Positions 1-11,892 of a stretch of DNA of 64,000 bases are shown here, one piece after another. Position numbers and translations under genes: made by a program. Every line of letters starts with the position of its first letter. Positions within the stretch are counted from its first letter, which is position 1. The notes under the pieces are model-generated. The model worked only from the letters and a program-made list of their open reading frames with translations, was not told the origin of the DNA and ran no database searches. The stretch is from Mytilus edulis (Eukaryota > Mollusca > Bivalvia > Mytilida > Mytilidae): contig NC_092347.1 of NCBI RefSeq assembly GCF_963676685.1, forward strand, positions 89,902,592-89,966,591. The letters are read 5' to 3'.

Positions 1-380
1 AATGACCATATAATTGATATGCTTTTCAACAGCGAAGTGGTGACTTACTACAGAATAAAAATAAACACGCAAAACAACCTATGTTAGCATATTTAAGCAG
101 CACAGCCGAACCACGCACTGTATATCTTCCAAATAGAGACACAAAAAAGTTACGTCACTAGTAAGTTTCTTAAAATTTCCAAAAAAATCAAGATTAGGTT
201 TGTATTATTAATATTTGATGTATCTAGTAATAATTTAATTTTGGATGTAACGCGTCTTCTGATTGGCTGACTTTATTTTGTTATCAGCTCATAGACATAA
301 TTTAGTCATGTGACCTTGACGTCATCAATGTTTTTTCATGGTTTTCTACGGTTTAAAATGGAATTTAGAATTAAATTATA

Positions 381-536
381 AGGAATGACTGTAATACTTT
401 TTTTCTGTCTATTCGAAATAACATTAAAAAAAATGTGGTGTACACTGTTAAATAACCCGTTAAACGTGTTATTCAGTGTGCACCAAATTGTGTATGTTAT
501 TTTTTCATAGACAGAAAAAATATTACAGACATTCCT
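381..536. mobile_element. 156-bp hairpin element
   Basis: AGGAATGACTGTAATA at the left is mirrored by TATTACAGACATTCCT at the right. The arms continue with near-complementarity almost to the centre, so the whole piece could fold into one hairpin. Confidence 0.6.
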
Positions 537-1209
537 TTAATAATGGAAAATACATAGTATTAATATAAAATCGTGTTATTAATAAGTCAATTAATAGTAT
601 TAAACATTTACTAAAAATTTTCATCGGTATTAGGAAATAATTCGTAAATATCACTCAACATGCAGACATCTTATACGTTCAGGTATTTCACATCCAAATT
701 TTTTATGGTAATATTCTTTACAAAGCACAAAAATGTCAGTATTCACCTCAAAAGCTTACAAAAGCTTACAAAACTTTAAAACAGACTTATTAAGAAGGGA
801 TATAGTTACGATACTGTTGTCAGGTCATTAAAGATTGCATATATTGGCTTTAATATTGATTCACCTATAGGGTCTTTGCATCGGAACTAAACACATTAAT
901 TGTTTTTTTAAATAGTTGTTGGCATGACAAGTGTTAAGTTCTTTTCAAAAAATTTTATGATAGTAAAATACTAAACCCCTAACGGGGTGCCTGATATCCA
1001 TATGATGAAGACATAATTTTTCAATCAGTTTAATTGAGGTCTGGAGCTGGCATGTCAGTTAACTGCTAGTAGTCTGTTGTTATTTATGTTTCACTGTCAT
1101 TTTATTTATTTTCTTTTGTAACATCTTCTGACATCGGACTCGGACTTCTCTTGAACTGAATTTTAATGTGCGTATTGTTATGCGTTTACTTTTCTACATT
1201 GGCTAGAGG

Positions 1210-1500
1210 TATAGGGGAGGGTTGAGATCTCATAAACATGTTTAACCCCGCCACAATTTTGCGCCTGTCCCAAGTCAGGAGCCTCTTGCCTTTGTTAGTC
1301 TTGTATGATTTTTATTTTAGTTTCTTGTGTATATTCGTCCATTATCACTGTACTAGTATACATATTTTTTAAGGGACCAGCTGTAGACCGCCGCCAGGTG
1401 CGGGAGTTTCTCGCTACATTGAAGAACCATTGGTGGCCTTCGGCTGTTGTCTGCTCTATCGTCGGGTTGTTGTTGCTTTGACACATTCCCCATTTCTTTT
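1210..1500 (-). repeat. interspersed repeat ('gggaatgtgtcaaag' family)
   Basis: Minus copy of the segment also seen at 29995-30330 (plus) and 41370-41560 (plus). It runs 'gagaaaggaaatggggaatg', then 'aacaacccgaccatagagca', then a GC-richer block ending near 'acatgtttatgagatctcaa'. Short pieces also lie at 21335, 22465, 46000 and 52815. Confidence 0.75.
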
Positions 1501-1589
1501 CTCAATTTTATTTTCTAACTATTTCGGTATTTCTTTTTAATCAAACTGTAAACCAAATACATCGTGTAAGTTTAGTTGCCCAAAACTAA

Positions 1590-1775
1590 AATCTTATAAA
1601 AAGTAAAATTACAAAAATACTGAACTCCGAGGAAAATTCAAAACGGAAAGTCCCTAGTCAAATGGCAAAATCAAATGATTAAACAACAATTGTCATATTC
1701 CTGACTTGGTACAGGCATTTTCAAATGTAGAAAATGGTGGATTGACCCTGATTTTATAGCGCTAAATTAACTGGG
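1590..1775 (+). repeat. interspersed repeat ('aaaattcaaaacggaaagtc' family)
   Basis: Shares 'atactgaactccgaggaaa' and 'cctgacttggtacaggcatt' with 12780-12965 (plus), 5895-6010 (plus, partial) and 40795-40940 (minus). Confidence 0.7.
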
Positions 1776-2140
1776 TGTTTAATTATCTTTACCCTCACAC
1801 ACTAAGTGATTCACTAATTATTGTTTTGCACTTACGAAATATATGAAGGCGTATAAGCTAATGTCATTTCTAGCTTTGTTCACAATAAATGATGTTTAAA
1901 TCAGTTGTACTTGTAATAATATGAAATATATGTTTTTATACACGAGAGAATAAACATATATTGCCAAAAAAGAAAGGAATTAACAAGAGGGCATTGGTTA
2001 AAGAAAAACACCATCACCAAAAAGAAAATTACACAAAACAAACGACAGTTAAAAATACAATTCACAGAAACACAAATGTGAGAAACACAAATCGATTAAA
2101 AAATCTTTTGTTTTGGGTGCTATTATGGGTGCCCTGAATA

Positions 2141-2651
2141 TTGTCGACAGATGGGGGAGTATTCTTAAGATGTATCATATACTGTGTATTCACATCGTTT
2201 ACTATGTCGTATTCGCCTTATTACAACCGTATAACAATATCATAAATGTCATGTCATTCACTTATGTCTTGCAAAAATGTATGTATGCACTGAAGTTTGA
2301 ACACCAAAAAGGTCAATACTTAAAAACAAGTGCCACCCGTCGTGTTTTCCTTATAAAAAATGAATGTCCGTTTTATATATATATTTATATCTTTCTAAAG
2401 ACAAACACGAGCCATTTGTCGACAGATGGGGGAGTATTCTTAAGATGTATCATATACTGTGTATTCACATCGTTTACTATGTCTTATTCGCCTTTGATAA
2501 CAATCGTATATTAATATCATAAATGTCATGTCATTCACTTATGTCTTGCAAAAATGTATGTATGCACTGTAGTTTGAACACCAAAAAGATCAATAATTAA
2601 AAAAAAGTGCCACCCGTCGTGTTTTCCTTATAAAAAATGAATGTCCGTTTA
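2141..2651 (+). repeat. direct duplication, offset 275 bp
   Basis: 2141-2374 and 2416-2651 are near-identical, starting TTGTCGACAGATGGGGG, and separated by an AT-repeat spacer. A 133-codon frame at 2113-2514 spans both and is not supported as a gene. Confidence 0.85.
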
Positions 2652-2817
2652 ATAGACCTAAAGCACTGGTGTTTTCAATGATCTAGACCAATAGTTTTAC
2701 CTTATGTGAAAGGTTAATATAGATCTAAATTCTTATAATAAAAGACAAACAAGACTGTTTTACCCGACCGTGCATACGGAAGCACATTTGAAATATAAGT
2801 TTAGTTGAATAAGATAC

Positions 2818-2890
2818 TTTACTTCCACTTTTAACATCTCCAAAATCATCATCTTCTTTTCCAGCTCCATCTAAAATTGATATTACAAAA
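2818..2890 (-). CDS. possible further exon of the HEPN gene
   Basis: Between GAATTACAG and GTATCT there is an open minus-strand segment reading VISILDGAGKEDDDFGDVKS and a few more residues. It needs two carried-over bases, while the best donor of the 5255-5327 exon leaves one. Either another exon lies between them or this is chance. Composition is coding-like but no family is recognised. Confidence 0.25.
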
Positions 2891-4339
2891 CTGTAATTCA
2901 AAAGAATACAGCTATATAGAAGACTTTCTCAAGTTTAGAAAAGCCTTTTAAAATTAAAGATTATATAGATTCTTGACCGCTATATATATATACTGTTGTG
3001 AGGCATATTTTGCAAAAATAAATACGTAAAGTTCTGTTTAAAGTGTGTAAAGAAATTTCCGAAACTTTAAGTGCCCTTCTTGTTCGAAAATCTTTCTGAA
3101 CATTCATGAAATATTGCTACTGGACGTTAAGCAACCAATAATCAGTCAATCTAAGTAGACAAATCAGCATATGATTGCTAGGTAGATTTGGTTTCACGGA
3201 GATGAAATTTTCCTTTGTGATACCTTTAGGTCAATGACCTTTGATTTAAATTGTTTAGTTTGTAGTATTTATTTCTTAACCTGATAAACTTATAGTTTAA
3301 TATCCCATGCATTGTTTACCATTTACTATTTGTGTTATTTTGCCAGTTAGTTTGTCTTCAAGTTTGATTATCTCTTTGGTCATAACAAATGTGCATCTTC
3401 TACGGATATGTAATAGCTGTTCGGTCATAAAATTTTAAATCGTGAGCTATTACGGTCTCCGAGTGTATTCGATTAAACATTACAAAAAGGTCACATTGAA
3501 CTAGCTCTCATGTCCAGTATGGGTTTTCTTTCATTGAAACATTGACACAAGTGCAATTGCCAACTGTTCGGTTTCTTATACCTTTCATGATTAATGTGTT
3601 AAGACATTACAATAGGGTTATAGATTTCGGTAGAAACCTGTTAAGGAAAATATGTTTCGTTATTTTTTGTGAAGACTTATAGGATAAAAAAGAATACATT
3701 CAAAATGAAGATTTAATTATTTTTTATTAAATTGTTTATGATCATTTCTATAGATATCATACACCATCAATAAACAAAAACATAGACTATGCTTATATTA
3801 TTACTAAATAACAATAAGTATTTTATAAATAAGCTGTATGTACCCTTACAACATTAGCTACTTAATGCAATAATGAAAGATTTGTAACCTGCACCGGTCA
3901 TGCATTCTACAGTCAACTGAGACGAAGCTGGAGATGAAGCTGGTGAAATTGATTTTCTGGTAATCTGGACTTCAAAAGTAAGATTTCGAATGTCAATTGA
4001 CAGTTTTTCTGTAATTTTTAAAAGAGATACATGTTTTTTTTTACAAGTAAGTTGTGAAAATATGCCACGAAAACAATTTTATAAAAAAAACTTTAAACAT
4101 TTAATAGATATTTAGATACTGTAACAAAGCTCAAAAATATTAAAATTGAATATTCGTTTTAAAACGTATTTTAAACTTACCATTTCTTCAAATGATTGTT
4201 TATACATGGAAAACACAGGTGGAACATTGAAAAGGCACATGAGTATAAATCAGATTCGCTGCATTTGTACATTTTTAAAAAGGAACACATTTTTTTGTTT
4301 TTTGTTTTGTATTTTTTTCATTTTATCTTACAAAAACAA

Positions 4340-4845
4340 TGTTCTGATCCTCAATGCTCTTCAACTTTATTCTTGTTTGGCTTTTTAAATATTTTGATAT
4401 GAGGGTCACTGATGAGACTGATGTAGACGAAACGCGCGTCTGGCGTACTAAATTGTAATCCTGGTACCTTTGATAACTATTTACACCACTGGGTCGATGC
4501 CACTGCTGGTGGACATTTTGTCCCCGAGGGTATCACCAGCCCAGTAGTCAACATTTCGATGTTGACATGAATATCAATAATGTGGTCATTTTCATAAATT
4601 TCCTGTTTACAAAACTTTGAATTTTACGAAAAACTAAGGATGTTCTTATCCCAGGCATAGATTACCTTAGCCATATTTGGCACCACTTTTCGGAGTTTTA
4701 GATCCTCAATGCTCTTCAACTTTGTTCTTGTTTGGCTTTATAAATATTTTGATATGAGCGTCACTGATGAGTCTGATGTAGACGAAACGCGCGTCTGGCG
4801 TACTAAATTGTAATCCTGGTACCTTTGATAACTATTTACTATTTA
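4340..4845 (+). repeat. CGCG-core mussel repeat, full monomer plus preceding tail
   Basis: The tail 'gacgaaacgcgcgtctggcg' occurs twice (about 4428 and 4780). Between them lies a complete monomer of about 350 bp, starting 'cactgggtcgatgccactgc'. Tandem monomers of this type recall pearl/Helitron-like elements of bivalves (inference). Confidence 0.8.
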
Positions 4846-5254
4846 ACAGCAACAAAAGTGTACTGCTGTTCAAAGTCATAATCGATTAAGCGAAAAAAAA
4901 TCAAGATTACAATCTAAAACCGAGTGAAACACATCAACTATTAGGGGAAAACAACGGTACAACAGAAATACTGCAACAAAAACAAACGCTAATATACATA
5001 GAAAAGGATTTTTGATAACAACAAAAATGGAGTTGTTAAACCTGGTTTTAAGGCTAGTCAAACATTCCATTTATTTAGCAATGTAAGGAAAACCGTTAAA
5101 ATGACTACACTTAGTGACAGTACAAATAACTACACGATCACTTAAAATATATAATTCACACACATATTCTTCAGAAAGTCATTTATTGTTGAGATTTTGG
5201 TCATTATGTTCATAATTTTGGCTTAGATTGTACATGTGATACAAAGATACTAAC

Positions 5255-5327
5255 CGAACTGGCTTTCCAATGCATTCATGATCTCATTTTTATTTTCGTT
5301 TAGAATTCCCAATACACCAACAAGTTT
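5255..5327 (-). CDS. HEPN gene, second coding exon (predicted)
   Basis: A 73-nt open segment flanked by TTTCATAG and GTTAGT. It continues the phase of the preceding exon and encodes KLVGVLGILNENKNEIMNAL and a few more residues. This is likely the helical linker that follows the HEPN domain in this family. Confidence 0.55.
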
Positions 5328-7262
5328 CTATGAAAGGAAAATGGATACATAACACCTTTATGCTTAAGACAGATATACGAATAGATTTGTAAAATTGTAC
5401 CATATATCTTATTTATAGATTTTTTTTATTTGACGATGTTATTCACAGTAAATCCTATCGGAGGTATACACATGTTTTCTTGTGCATAAACAAAGGCTGA
5501 TGTTTTTAAATTGTTAATTGGTTTACATTTTATTTTATTCTTGTGAAGCCTTTCTTCTCGTTTAAGTTCACATTGATGTGCTTTAATGTTTAAGGTAATT
5601 TTTTTTTTTTTTTTTAAATAAAACAGCAAATGAAATCTTCGAAAATATTAGTTCAAGTTTTGAAATATCTTTAATGACAGCATACGATTGTATTTCGTCG
5701 AGTCACAAAAATGAGGATGATGGTTCTGTAACATATGTTCAAATACAATGGTGTTCCTGCAGTTGGCCTGATCTGTCTCTCGTCTTATTTAAAACTAACA
5801 CAGCTAATAGGTGAAAACGTGGACAAACAACCGGTCCTACTTTTTGTGTTATCGATTAATGAAATAAGAAAAGCGAAATTGGCCAAATCTCGCCAACATG
5901 CACATAAAAGTAAAATCACAAAAAAACTTAATTTTAAGGAAAATTCATAATGGAAAGTCCCTTATCAAGTGGCAAAATAAGAAACTCAAACCCATCAAAC
6001 CAATGCATTTTTTTTTTATAAAGAAAAGGGTTGTAAAATTCTTCTCAACTTGTAAATATCCCTCGAATAAGTATGTCTACTTTTATTTAAGAAACAGCGC
6101 ATGGGCTGATTGTTATAAAGATTATTCTGTTTATAAAAAAACATAAACACTTCATACAAATTGACATCTGTATTACTGTAAAAGAACACATTATTTTAGC
6201 ATTTGATCCACTTATATTGTTAGCACCATTGCATGACAAAATAATTAGACCTACAAATGGTTCATAAAAGAGGGACGAAAGATACCAGAGGGACTGTAAA
6301 AATCAAAGATTGAAAATAAAAAGACAAACAGACAAATAAAAGTACACAAGACACAACAAAGAAAACTAAGGACTAAGCAACACGAATCCCACCAAAAACT
6401 GGGGGTAGCTGTCTAGCAGTATAGAACAAACTGTTATTAAAAAAGACGATTTTGTACAAACCTAATTTTTTGAACATCATGTATTGTAATTTTAAGAAAG
6501 ACACGAAAAAGAATATGTATATACAAGAGACGATGTGTGTAAAACTCAGACTATATGTAATACTTTTACGTATTTATCTAATACCTGTTTAGCTTCGTCA
6601 TTGATATCTTTGATTATATCTTTCACACCCTCTAATGACAAAGTATCTATTTTGAGACCAGCTATATGTTTTCTTGTTGTCTTCTGGTACGTTGTTCCAA
6701 TTATGCCAGCTATATTTATAACAGCTGTTTCTAGAATTTTCCATCTGTTTTCAAATTCTTGTGATGACAGTTGACCTGACGGAAGATGAACTAGGTAGTT
6801 TCTCGTGTCTCGAATGGTTTCTAACCATACGGGATTACCAGGTATTGATGGACAACATTTTCGAACTAAGGCACAAACTAGTGTTATATCCATAACATCA
6901 ATATTTACATTACTGACAGGGGAAACGGAGCATAAACAATATTGGGAAACAGATCCATGTAAACTCATCTTGGCATGATTCGGTGTAGCAGGTCCACTCG
7001 AGTCAAACAAGGATGAAAACTGATCTTTCCTGAGACAACCACGCTTGTTTGGTGCGGCAACTGACAGGAGGAAACACTGACAGCATTGAACTGTTGGAAT
7101 ATATTCGTGGAAAAGTATGTGTTTGTTATTATTCAAAAACATATGAAACGTTAAAGTGTTTAAAATTCGTATCTCAAAATAATGATGTATCACATCGGTT
7201 GAAATTCCAAAAACGAAAGATAACAACTTTAGATATTGTGTATATTCATCCATGTTGATGAC
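5255..7262 (-). CDS. DZIP3-type HEPN domain protein, 5' coding part (2 exons)
   Basis: Exon A is 6585-7262, with its ATG at 7253, giving 223 codons. Exon B is 5255-5327 (24 codons plus 1 nt). Exon A follows a polypyrimidine-CAG acceptor 9 nt before the ATG, so a non-coding 5' exon probably lies further right. It ends at CAG|GTATTA in phase 0. Exon B opens at TTTCATAG|AAA in the same phase, ends at TTCG|GTTAGT, and reads as a Leu/Asn/Glu-rich helical segment. From about residue 60 to 220, exon A has the features I know from the HEPN-like domain of E3 ligase DZIP3, which is expanded in bivalves: a Cys-rich start, the string SIPGNPVW, then RDTRNYLVH. RNYLVH (151-156) fits the RNxxxH HEPN nuclease motif. 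The rest of the protein is not resolved. Domain call is from memory of the family; function (RNA binding or cleavage, signalling scaffold) is inferred. Confidence 0.75.
6260..6420 (+). repeat. interspersed repeat ('gagggacgaaagatacc' family)
   Basis: Matches 15360-15740 at its start ('aaagagggacgaaagatacc') and in the A-rich block with 'aagacaaacagacaaa'. Confidence 0.65.
6585..7262 (-). CDS. HEPN gene, first coding exon
   Basis: Includes 9 nt of 5' UTR, the ATG at 7253-7251 and residues 1-223. Without splicing the frame would run 12 more codons to a stop at 6546, but the CAG|GTATT donor and the in-phase exon at 5327 favour splicing. Confidence 0.75.
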
Positions 7263-7884
7263 CTGAAATAAGAATGAAAGGGGTTGTCATCAATACATTA
7301 ATTATTTGTATATTTTCAAGGAACAGCATTTATTACGCTACACGTCAGTTTGCTCTTGTAAAAAGGGGTTCATTGATTATGTTTGCCATAAAGTATACAC
7401 AAGCAAGAAGGAATATACAAAAATAAGTGTAATGTCCAAACAATACAAACCGAACTAGTTAAAAGCCAAAGGAGAAAGCTGAATTCACTCACAAGAATGC
7501 GCATGCTTTGGAAGGGTCATATTTTATTTGATATTTGGCTTCTTTTAACAGACTAAGGATTTAATGGAAAGTTCATCAATTGATGTGCACAGTTTTTGCG
7601 ATTTTTAATATTGTTTATCATACTATTTTAAATTAAATTATTTTCAGTTGAGATACACTCATGACATAATCAGTTTTCTTGTGGATTACCTAACCAGGCC
7701 AGATAGAAAAAAATTGACATGAAATACGCAATCAAGTGTAGTGTTTCCTTCTCTGATGGTATTGAAACAGATATATTCTATGAAAAAAATTCTCCATCAA
7801 CAAAGTTGTACAGAACCTTCATAAAAAATCCTTCCTAATATCGTGTTTCCTTCGTCTCATTCGGTACATTGCCTTTTTTACTGA

Positions 7885-8582
7885 CATAGTATTACATCAG
7901 TGACTCAACTTCACAGTCCTCGAGGGTATCATCAGCTCAGTAGTCAGTATTTTGGTACAGACATGATTTAACAAACTTTGCTAAAATTGTCCGTTTATAA
8001 ATTTTGAAATTATTAAGAAACTAAGGTTTCAATTCCCTCAGGCAAAGTTGACTTTAGATGAATTTGGCCATTTATTTTAGGTATTTTTTTCATATAGCTC
8101 TTCAACAGTTTCGGTACTTATACATCTTCGGGTTTCAAATGTTTGGCTTTGAGCGTTCCTGATGAAGGTAAATACAGAAAAACGCTTCGGACGCATAGAA
8201 TTATTAAACGTGTTGTTTTCAATTTTTCATATCACTGGGTCGATACCTCTGCTGGTGGACTATCAGTCCCTGATGGAATCATCAGCTCAATAGTCAGTAT
8301 TTTGGTACTGACTTGATTTAACAAGCTTTACTAAAATTGTCCGTTTATAAATTTTGAAATTATTAAGAAACTAAGGGTTCAACTCCCTCAGGCAAAGTTG
8401 ACTTTAAATGAATTTAGCTATTTAATTTAGGTATTTTTTTCATATAGCTCTTAACGGTTTCGGTACTTATACATCTGCGGATTTCAAATGTTTGGCTTTG
8501 AGCGTTCCTTATGAAGGTAAATCCAGATAAGCGCTTCTAACGTATAGAATTATTAAACGTGTTGTTTTCAATTTTTCACCCT
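7885..8582 (+). repeat. two tandem copies of a 350-bp unit
   Basis: TAGTCAGTATTTTGGTAC recurs exactly 350 bp apart (7941, 8291), and the whole unit matches through 'tttggctttgagcgttcc'. The unit is a diverged relative of the CGCG-core repeat (same order: 'cactgggtcgat', 'gctctt-aac', 'gagcgt'). Confidence 0.8.
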
Positions 8583-9044
8583 TTTCCTTGCGACGACAGT
8601 TCGGTGCAAATTGAGTTTTCTCCGTTTGTCCGTCAGTCTAATTTTAAAAGAATGCATTTGTTTCGGCCTAAACTTTCCACAGTTATTATATTGGTGGTGA
8701 TCGCTATTTCTTTTTAGCGAGACCTGTTTTATTTGTATAATAAACCGGTAATACATTATATTGAAGGAGTGAATATTAAAAAAATATTATGATTCTACCT
8801 CACATAATTTGGCTGCTCATATTAGTAATTTTATGATGCTATTTTACATGTTTATAAATCTAGTTTGTTCGGCCAACTCTTTCTTCAGTGCGTGTTAAAG
8901 TATTACTATTTCACAAAGGAAACAATGTATATCAATGCATAAGTATGAATGTCTTATTCCTACAGCTTTTCATCTAAAACCTATTCCTAATACTTGGAGA
9001 ATTAATGTGCAATAATTTCTTCATTTCTTTTCGGATTTTAAGAA

Positions 9045-9212
9045 AAGAAAGTTATCAAAGGTACCAGGATTATAATTTACTACGCCGGACGCGCGTTTCT
9101 TCTACATAAGACTCATCAGTGACGCTCATATCAAAATATTATAAAGCCAAACAAGTTCAAAGTTGAAGAGCATTGAGGATCTAAAATTCCAAAGAGTTGT
9201 GCCAAACAATTG
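9045..9212 (-). repeat. CGCG-core mussel repeat copy
   Basis: Reverse orientation: TTATCAAAGGTACCAGGATT, then the CGCG core, then 'gaagagcattgaggatc'. Confidence 0.8.
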
Positions 9213-10069
9213 CTTAAATGAACTCATTATTCCATTCGTTTTTATCGTTTTTTTATATAGATTATACCGTTGGTTTTTGTCTTTTGAATGGTTTTACACA
9301 AGTCATTTTTAAAACCATTTATAGATGGCTGTTCGGTGCGAGCCAAGGCTCCGTATTGAAGACCGTACTTTGGACCTTGTTGGTTTACTATTACAAATTG
9401 TGACTTGGATAGAGAGTTGTCTCATTGACATTCATACCGCATCTTCTTATACTTATATATAGATAGACATATTGGGTCTAGAAATATAGGCGTAACTTTC
9501 ACCCTTCCCCCTTGTCCTGTGTCCACTCACCTGTCACTAGGAATAAGAGGGTAACATTCCGCACTTTTTTAATTTATAGTTGTCTTTGGTTTTGAAAGAA
9601 AATTTCATTGTATAAAATGGCTGATTTGTTTTAAAAATATAGATACACATTTAAAATATTCGATGAGTGATATATAATCAATCCCCTGTAAACAGTTGTA
9701 AGTATAAGAAAAACTAGTTATTCACTGAATATATCTTATGTATCTTTCGTATTATTTTTGAAATTAGAAAAGACCTACCATTAAAATAAGACACTTTGAC
9801 CCAGATATTTATATTGGAGTGACACCAAGCATAGTGTGTATGCATCCATCCATTCTATACCATTAAAAAGCATATATAATTGTACATTTTTTTCTTCCCT
9901 GTTTACTTGCTCTAAAAATAGTGCACGTTTTAATTTCTGTGCTATTAAGGTTTAAACAATTTCTTTTCCAAATTGTTATAGAAATCCGTAACTGAAAGAG
10001 CTAATAATCAAGTTGGACTGTATAAAAATTTCAATAAACACACTTAGATATGGTCATAATTATAAAATA

Positions 10070-10312
10070 ACTGTTTAGAAAACTTTAGAATTTTTGAATT
10101 ATTACTTTAAGGATTTTCTACCTCAGGAATAGGTTACCTTAATTGTATTTGGCAAAACGTTTAGGAATTTTGGTCCTCAATGCTCTTCGACTTCGTACTT
10201 TATTTTACCTTTTTAACTTTTTGGGACTCGAGCGTCACTGATGAGTCTTTTGTAGACGAAACGCGCGACTGGCGTATTTACAAAATTTAATCCTGGTATC
10301 TATGATGAGTTT
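10070..10312 (+). repeat. CGCG-core mussel repeat copy
   Basis: Forward copy from 'aactgtttagaaaacttt' to 'cctggtatctatgatgag'; a subfamily with GACTCGAGCGTCACTGATG. Confidence 0.75.
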
Positions 10313-10516
10313 ATTTAGATGAAACAAAAATGTTACAATACAATATTAATGCATATAGGAACTGAAAGGTGTATTCTTATGAACAAATTTATACGTCAGA
10401 ACTTTAATGTATAAGCACGAGGAAACTTTTACGACTTCCCCCAGACAAGAGACAAAACAGAGTAACACAAATCTTACAAAAATAGTATCTAGGTTTGCCT
10501 GGCAATATCTTCCTTG

Positions 10517-11261
10517 AGGGGACGACCATTAGATATTCGCGGGGAGGAGGGGGAGGAGGATTTTGAAAATAAGTAACTCAGCCTTGATAATAAAATAATA
10601 ATCACAAAAATAAATAGTTTGTTCTGTGGTAGTTTCTTGTCTCCCTCAGACGTAGCCCCTAATTTTTCGGGATCAATATTACTTATTTATTTTGTAATTT
10701 AGTGATTTTGTTATAATAACTTGATCATGAGTTTAAAAAAGACAGCAGCCACAGACTTAACTACATGTATATGTGACTTATATTTTTGCTTTATCCTGCA
10801 TATTGGTCATCTGATGTTGTCCCTAGAAACTTAAGTCTTACATTGAATCTATATATTTTGCTTTGAGACCAAAATATTGTCAAAAAAATATTTAAACAGA
10901 AATTGCATTTTCAATTTAAGAAAGGATCTGGGGAACATCCAAAAAGCATGATTTTGCATTATTTGTTCTATAGCTATTTGGGCCTTCATGGGTTCAAAAA
11001 CACTTCAATTTTTTTTTGCCTCGATCCGATCGGCAAACCATCATTGCCAATACTTTTTAAAGAGGCTAGTTACGATCAAACTTTAATACTATGTATGTAT
11101 GCAATACATGTATATGCAGTTGGAAATATAGAAGATTCATTTCTGCATAGGATGATGATTAATTCTGATTAAATGTTACATAATTACTTGACTTTACATA
11201 TATTATTTATAATAAACAAATAATTTAAAGAATATCCCAGAATATCAAATGGTCGTCCCCT
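10517..11261. mobile_element. TIR element related to the 30730 foldback family
   Basis: Ends read AGGGGACGACCATT in opposite orientations, continuing GATATTC. The inner string ACCATT-GAT-TTC followed by a G-rich stretch is shared with the 30730-31013 element. The interior has no supported gene; an 89-codon frame at 10903-11172 is unconvincing. No target duplication could be assigned. Confidence 0.6.
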
Positions 11262-11597
11262 ATTGTCTTTTATTTGGTTTTTATTATGGACTGCTGTCTC
11301 CCCTAATAATACTCCAATCAACATTGTCATATAAAAAAAAATCCTCATTGATCATAACAACGAAACGTGTGTGAACTGTATCAGACTTAGTGAAGTTAAT
11401 GATGGTATGGGTTTACTCATTGTTGAAGGTCGTATGGTGACATATATCTAAAGTATTCAGGTCATTTGGACTATATCTTTCTCACACCGATCGAGTATGT
11501 GAAAATATCATGAAAATTGGAGCAATACCAAGTGAAAACGTTTTCAACTGGACAATAAAAGAAAAAAGCATATCCAATGGGATAGTCGTAAAACTAA

Positions 11598-11892
11598 GCA
11601 ATAGTTATCAAAGGTACAAGGATTCTAATTTAATACGCCAGACGCGTGTTTCGTCTACATATGACTCCTCAGTGACGCTTAGTTCAAAACAGTTATAAAG
11701 CCAAACAAGTACAAAGTTGAAGAGCATTAAGGACCCAAAATTCCAAAAACGTTGTGCCAAATACGGCTAGGGTAATCTATTCCTGGGGAAAGAAAATCCG
11801 TAGTTTTTCGTAAAATTCAAAGTTTTGTTTACAGGAAATTTATAAAAATTACCACATAATTGATATTCATGTCGACTCCGAAGTGCTGACTA
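11598..11892 (-). repeat. CGCG-core mussel repeat copy
   Basis: Nearly complete reverse copy; an isolated tip of another lies at 12148-12182. Confidence 0.75.

Noticed and set aside
2113..2514. 133-codon plus-strand frame
   Set aside because: It spans two copies of a direct duplication and the AT-repeat spacer, with no domain or splice support.
7049..7258. Plus-strand frame over the HEPN exon
   Set aside because: Antisense shadow of the exon at 6585-7262.
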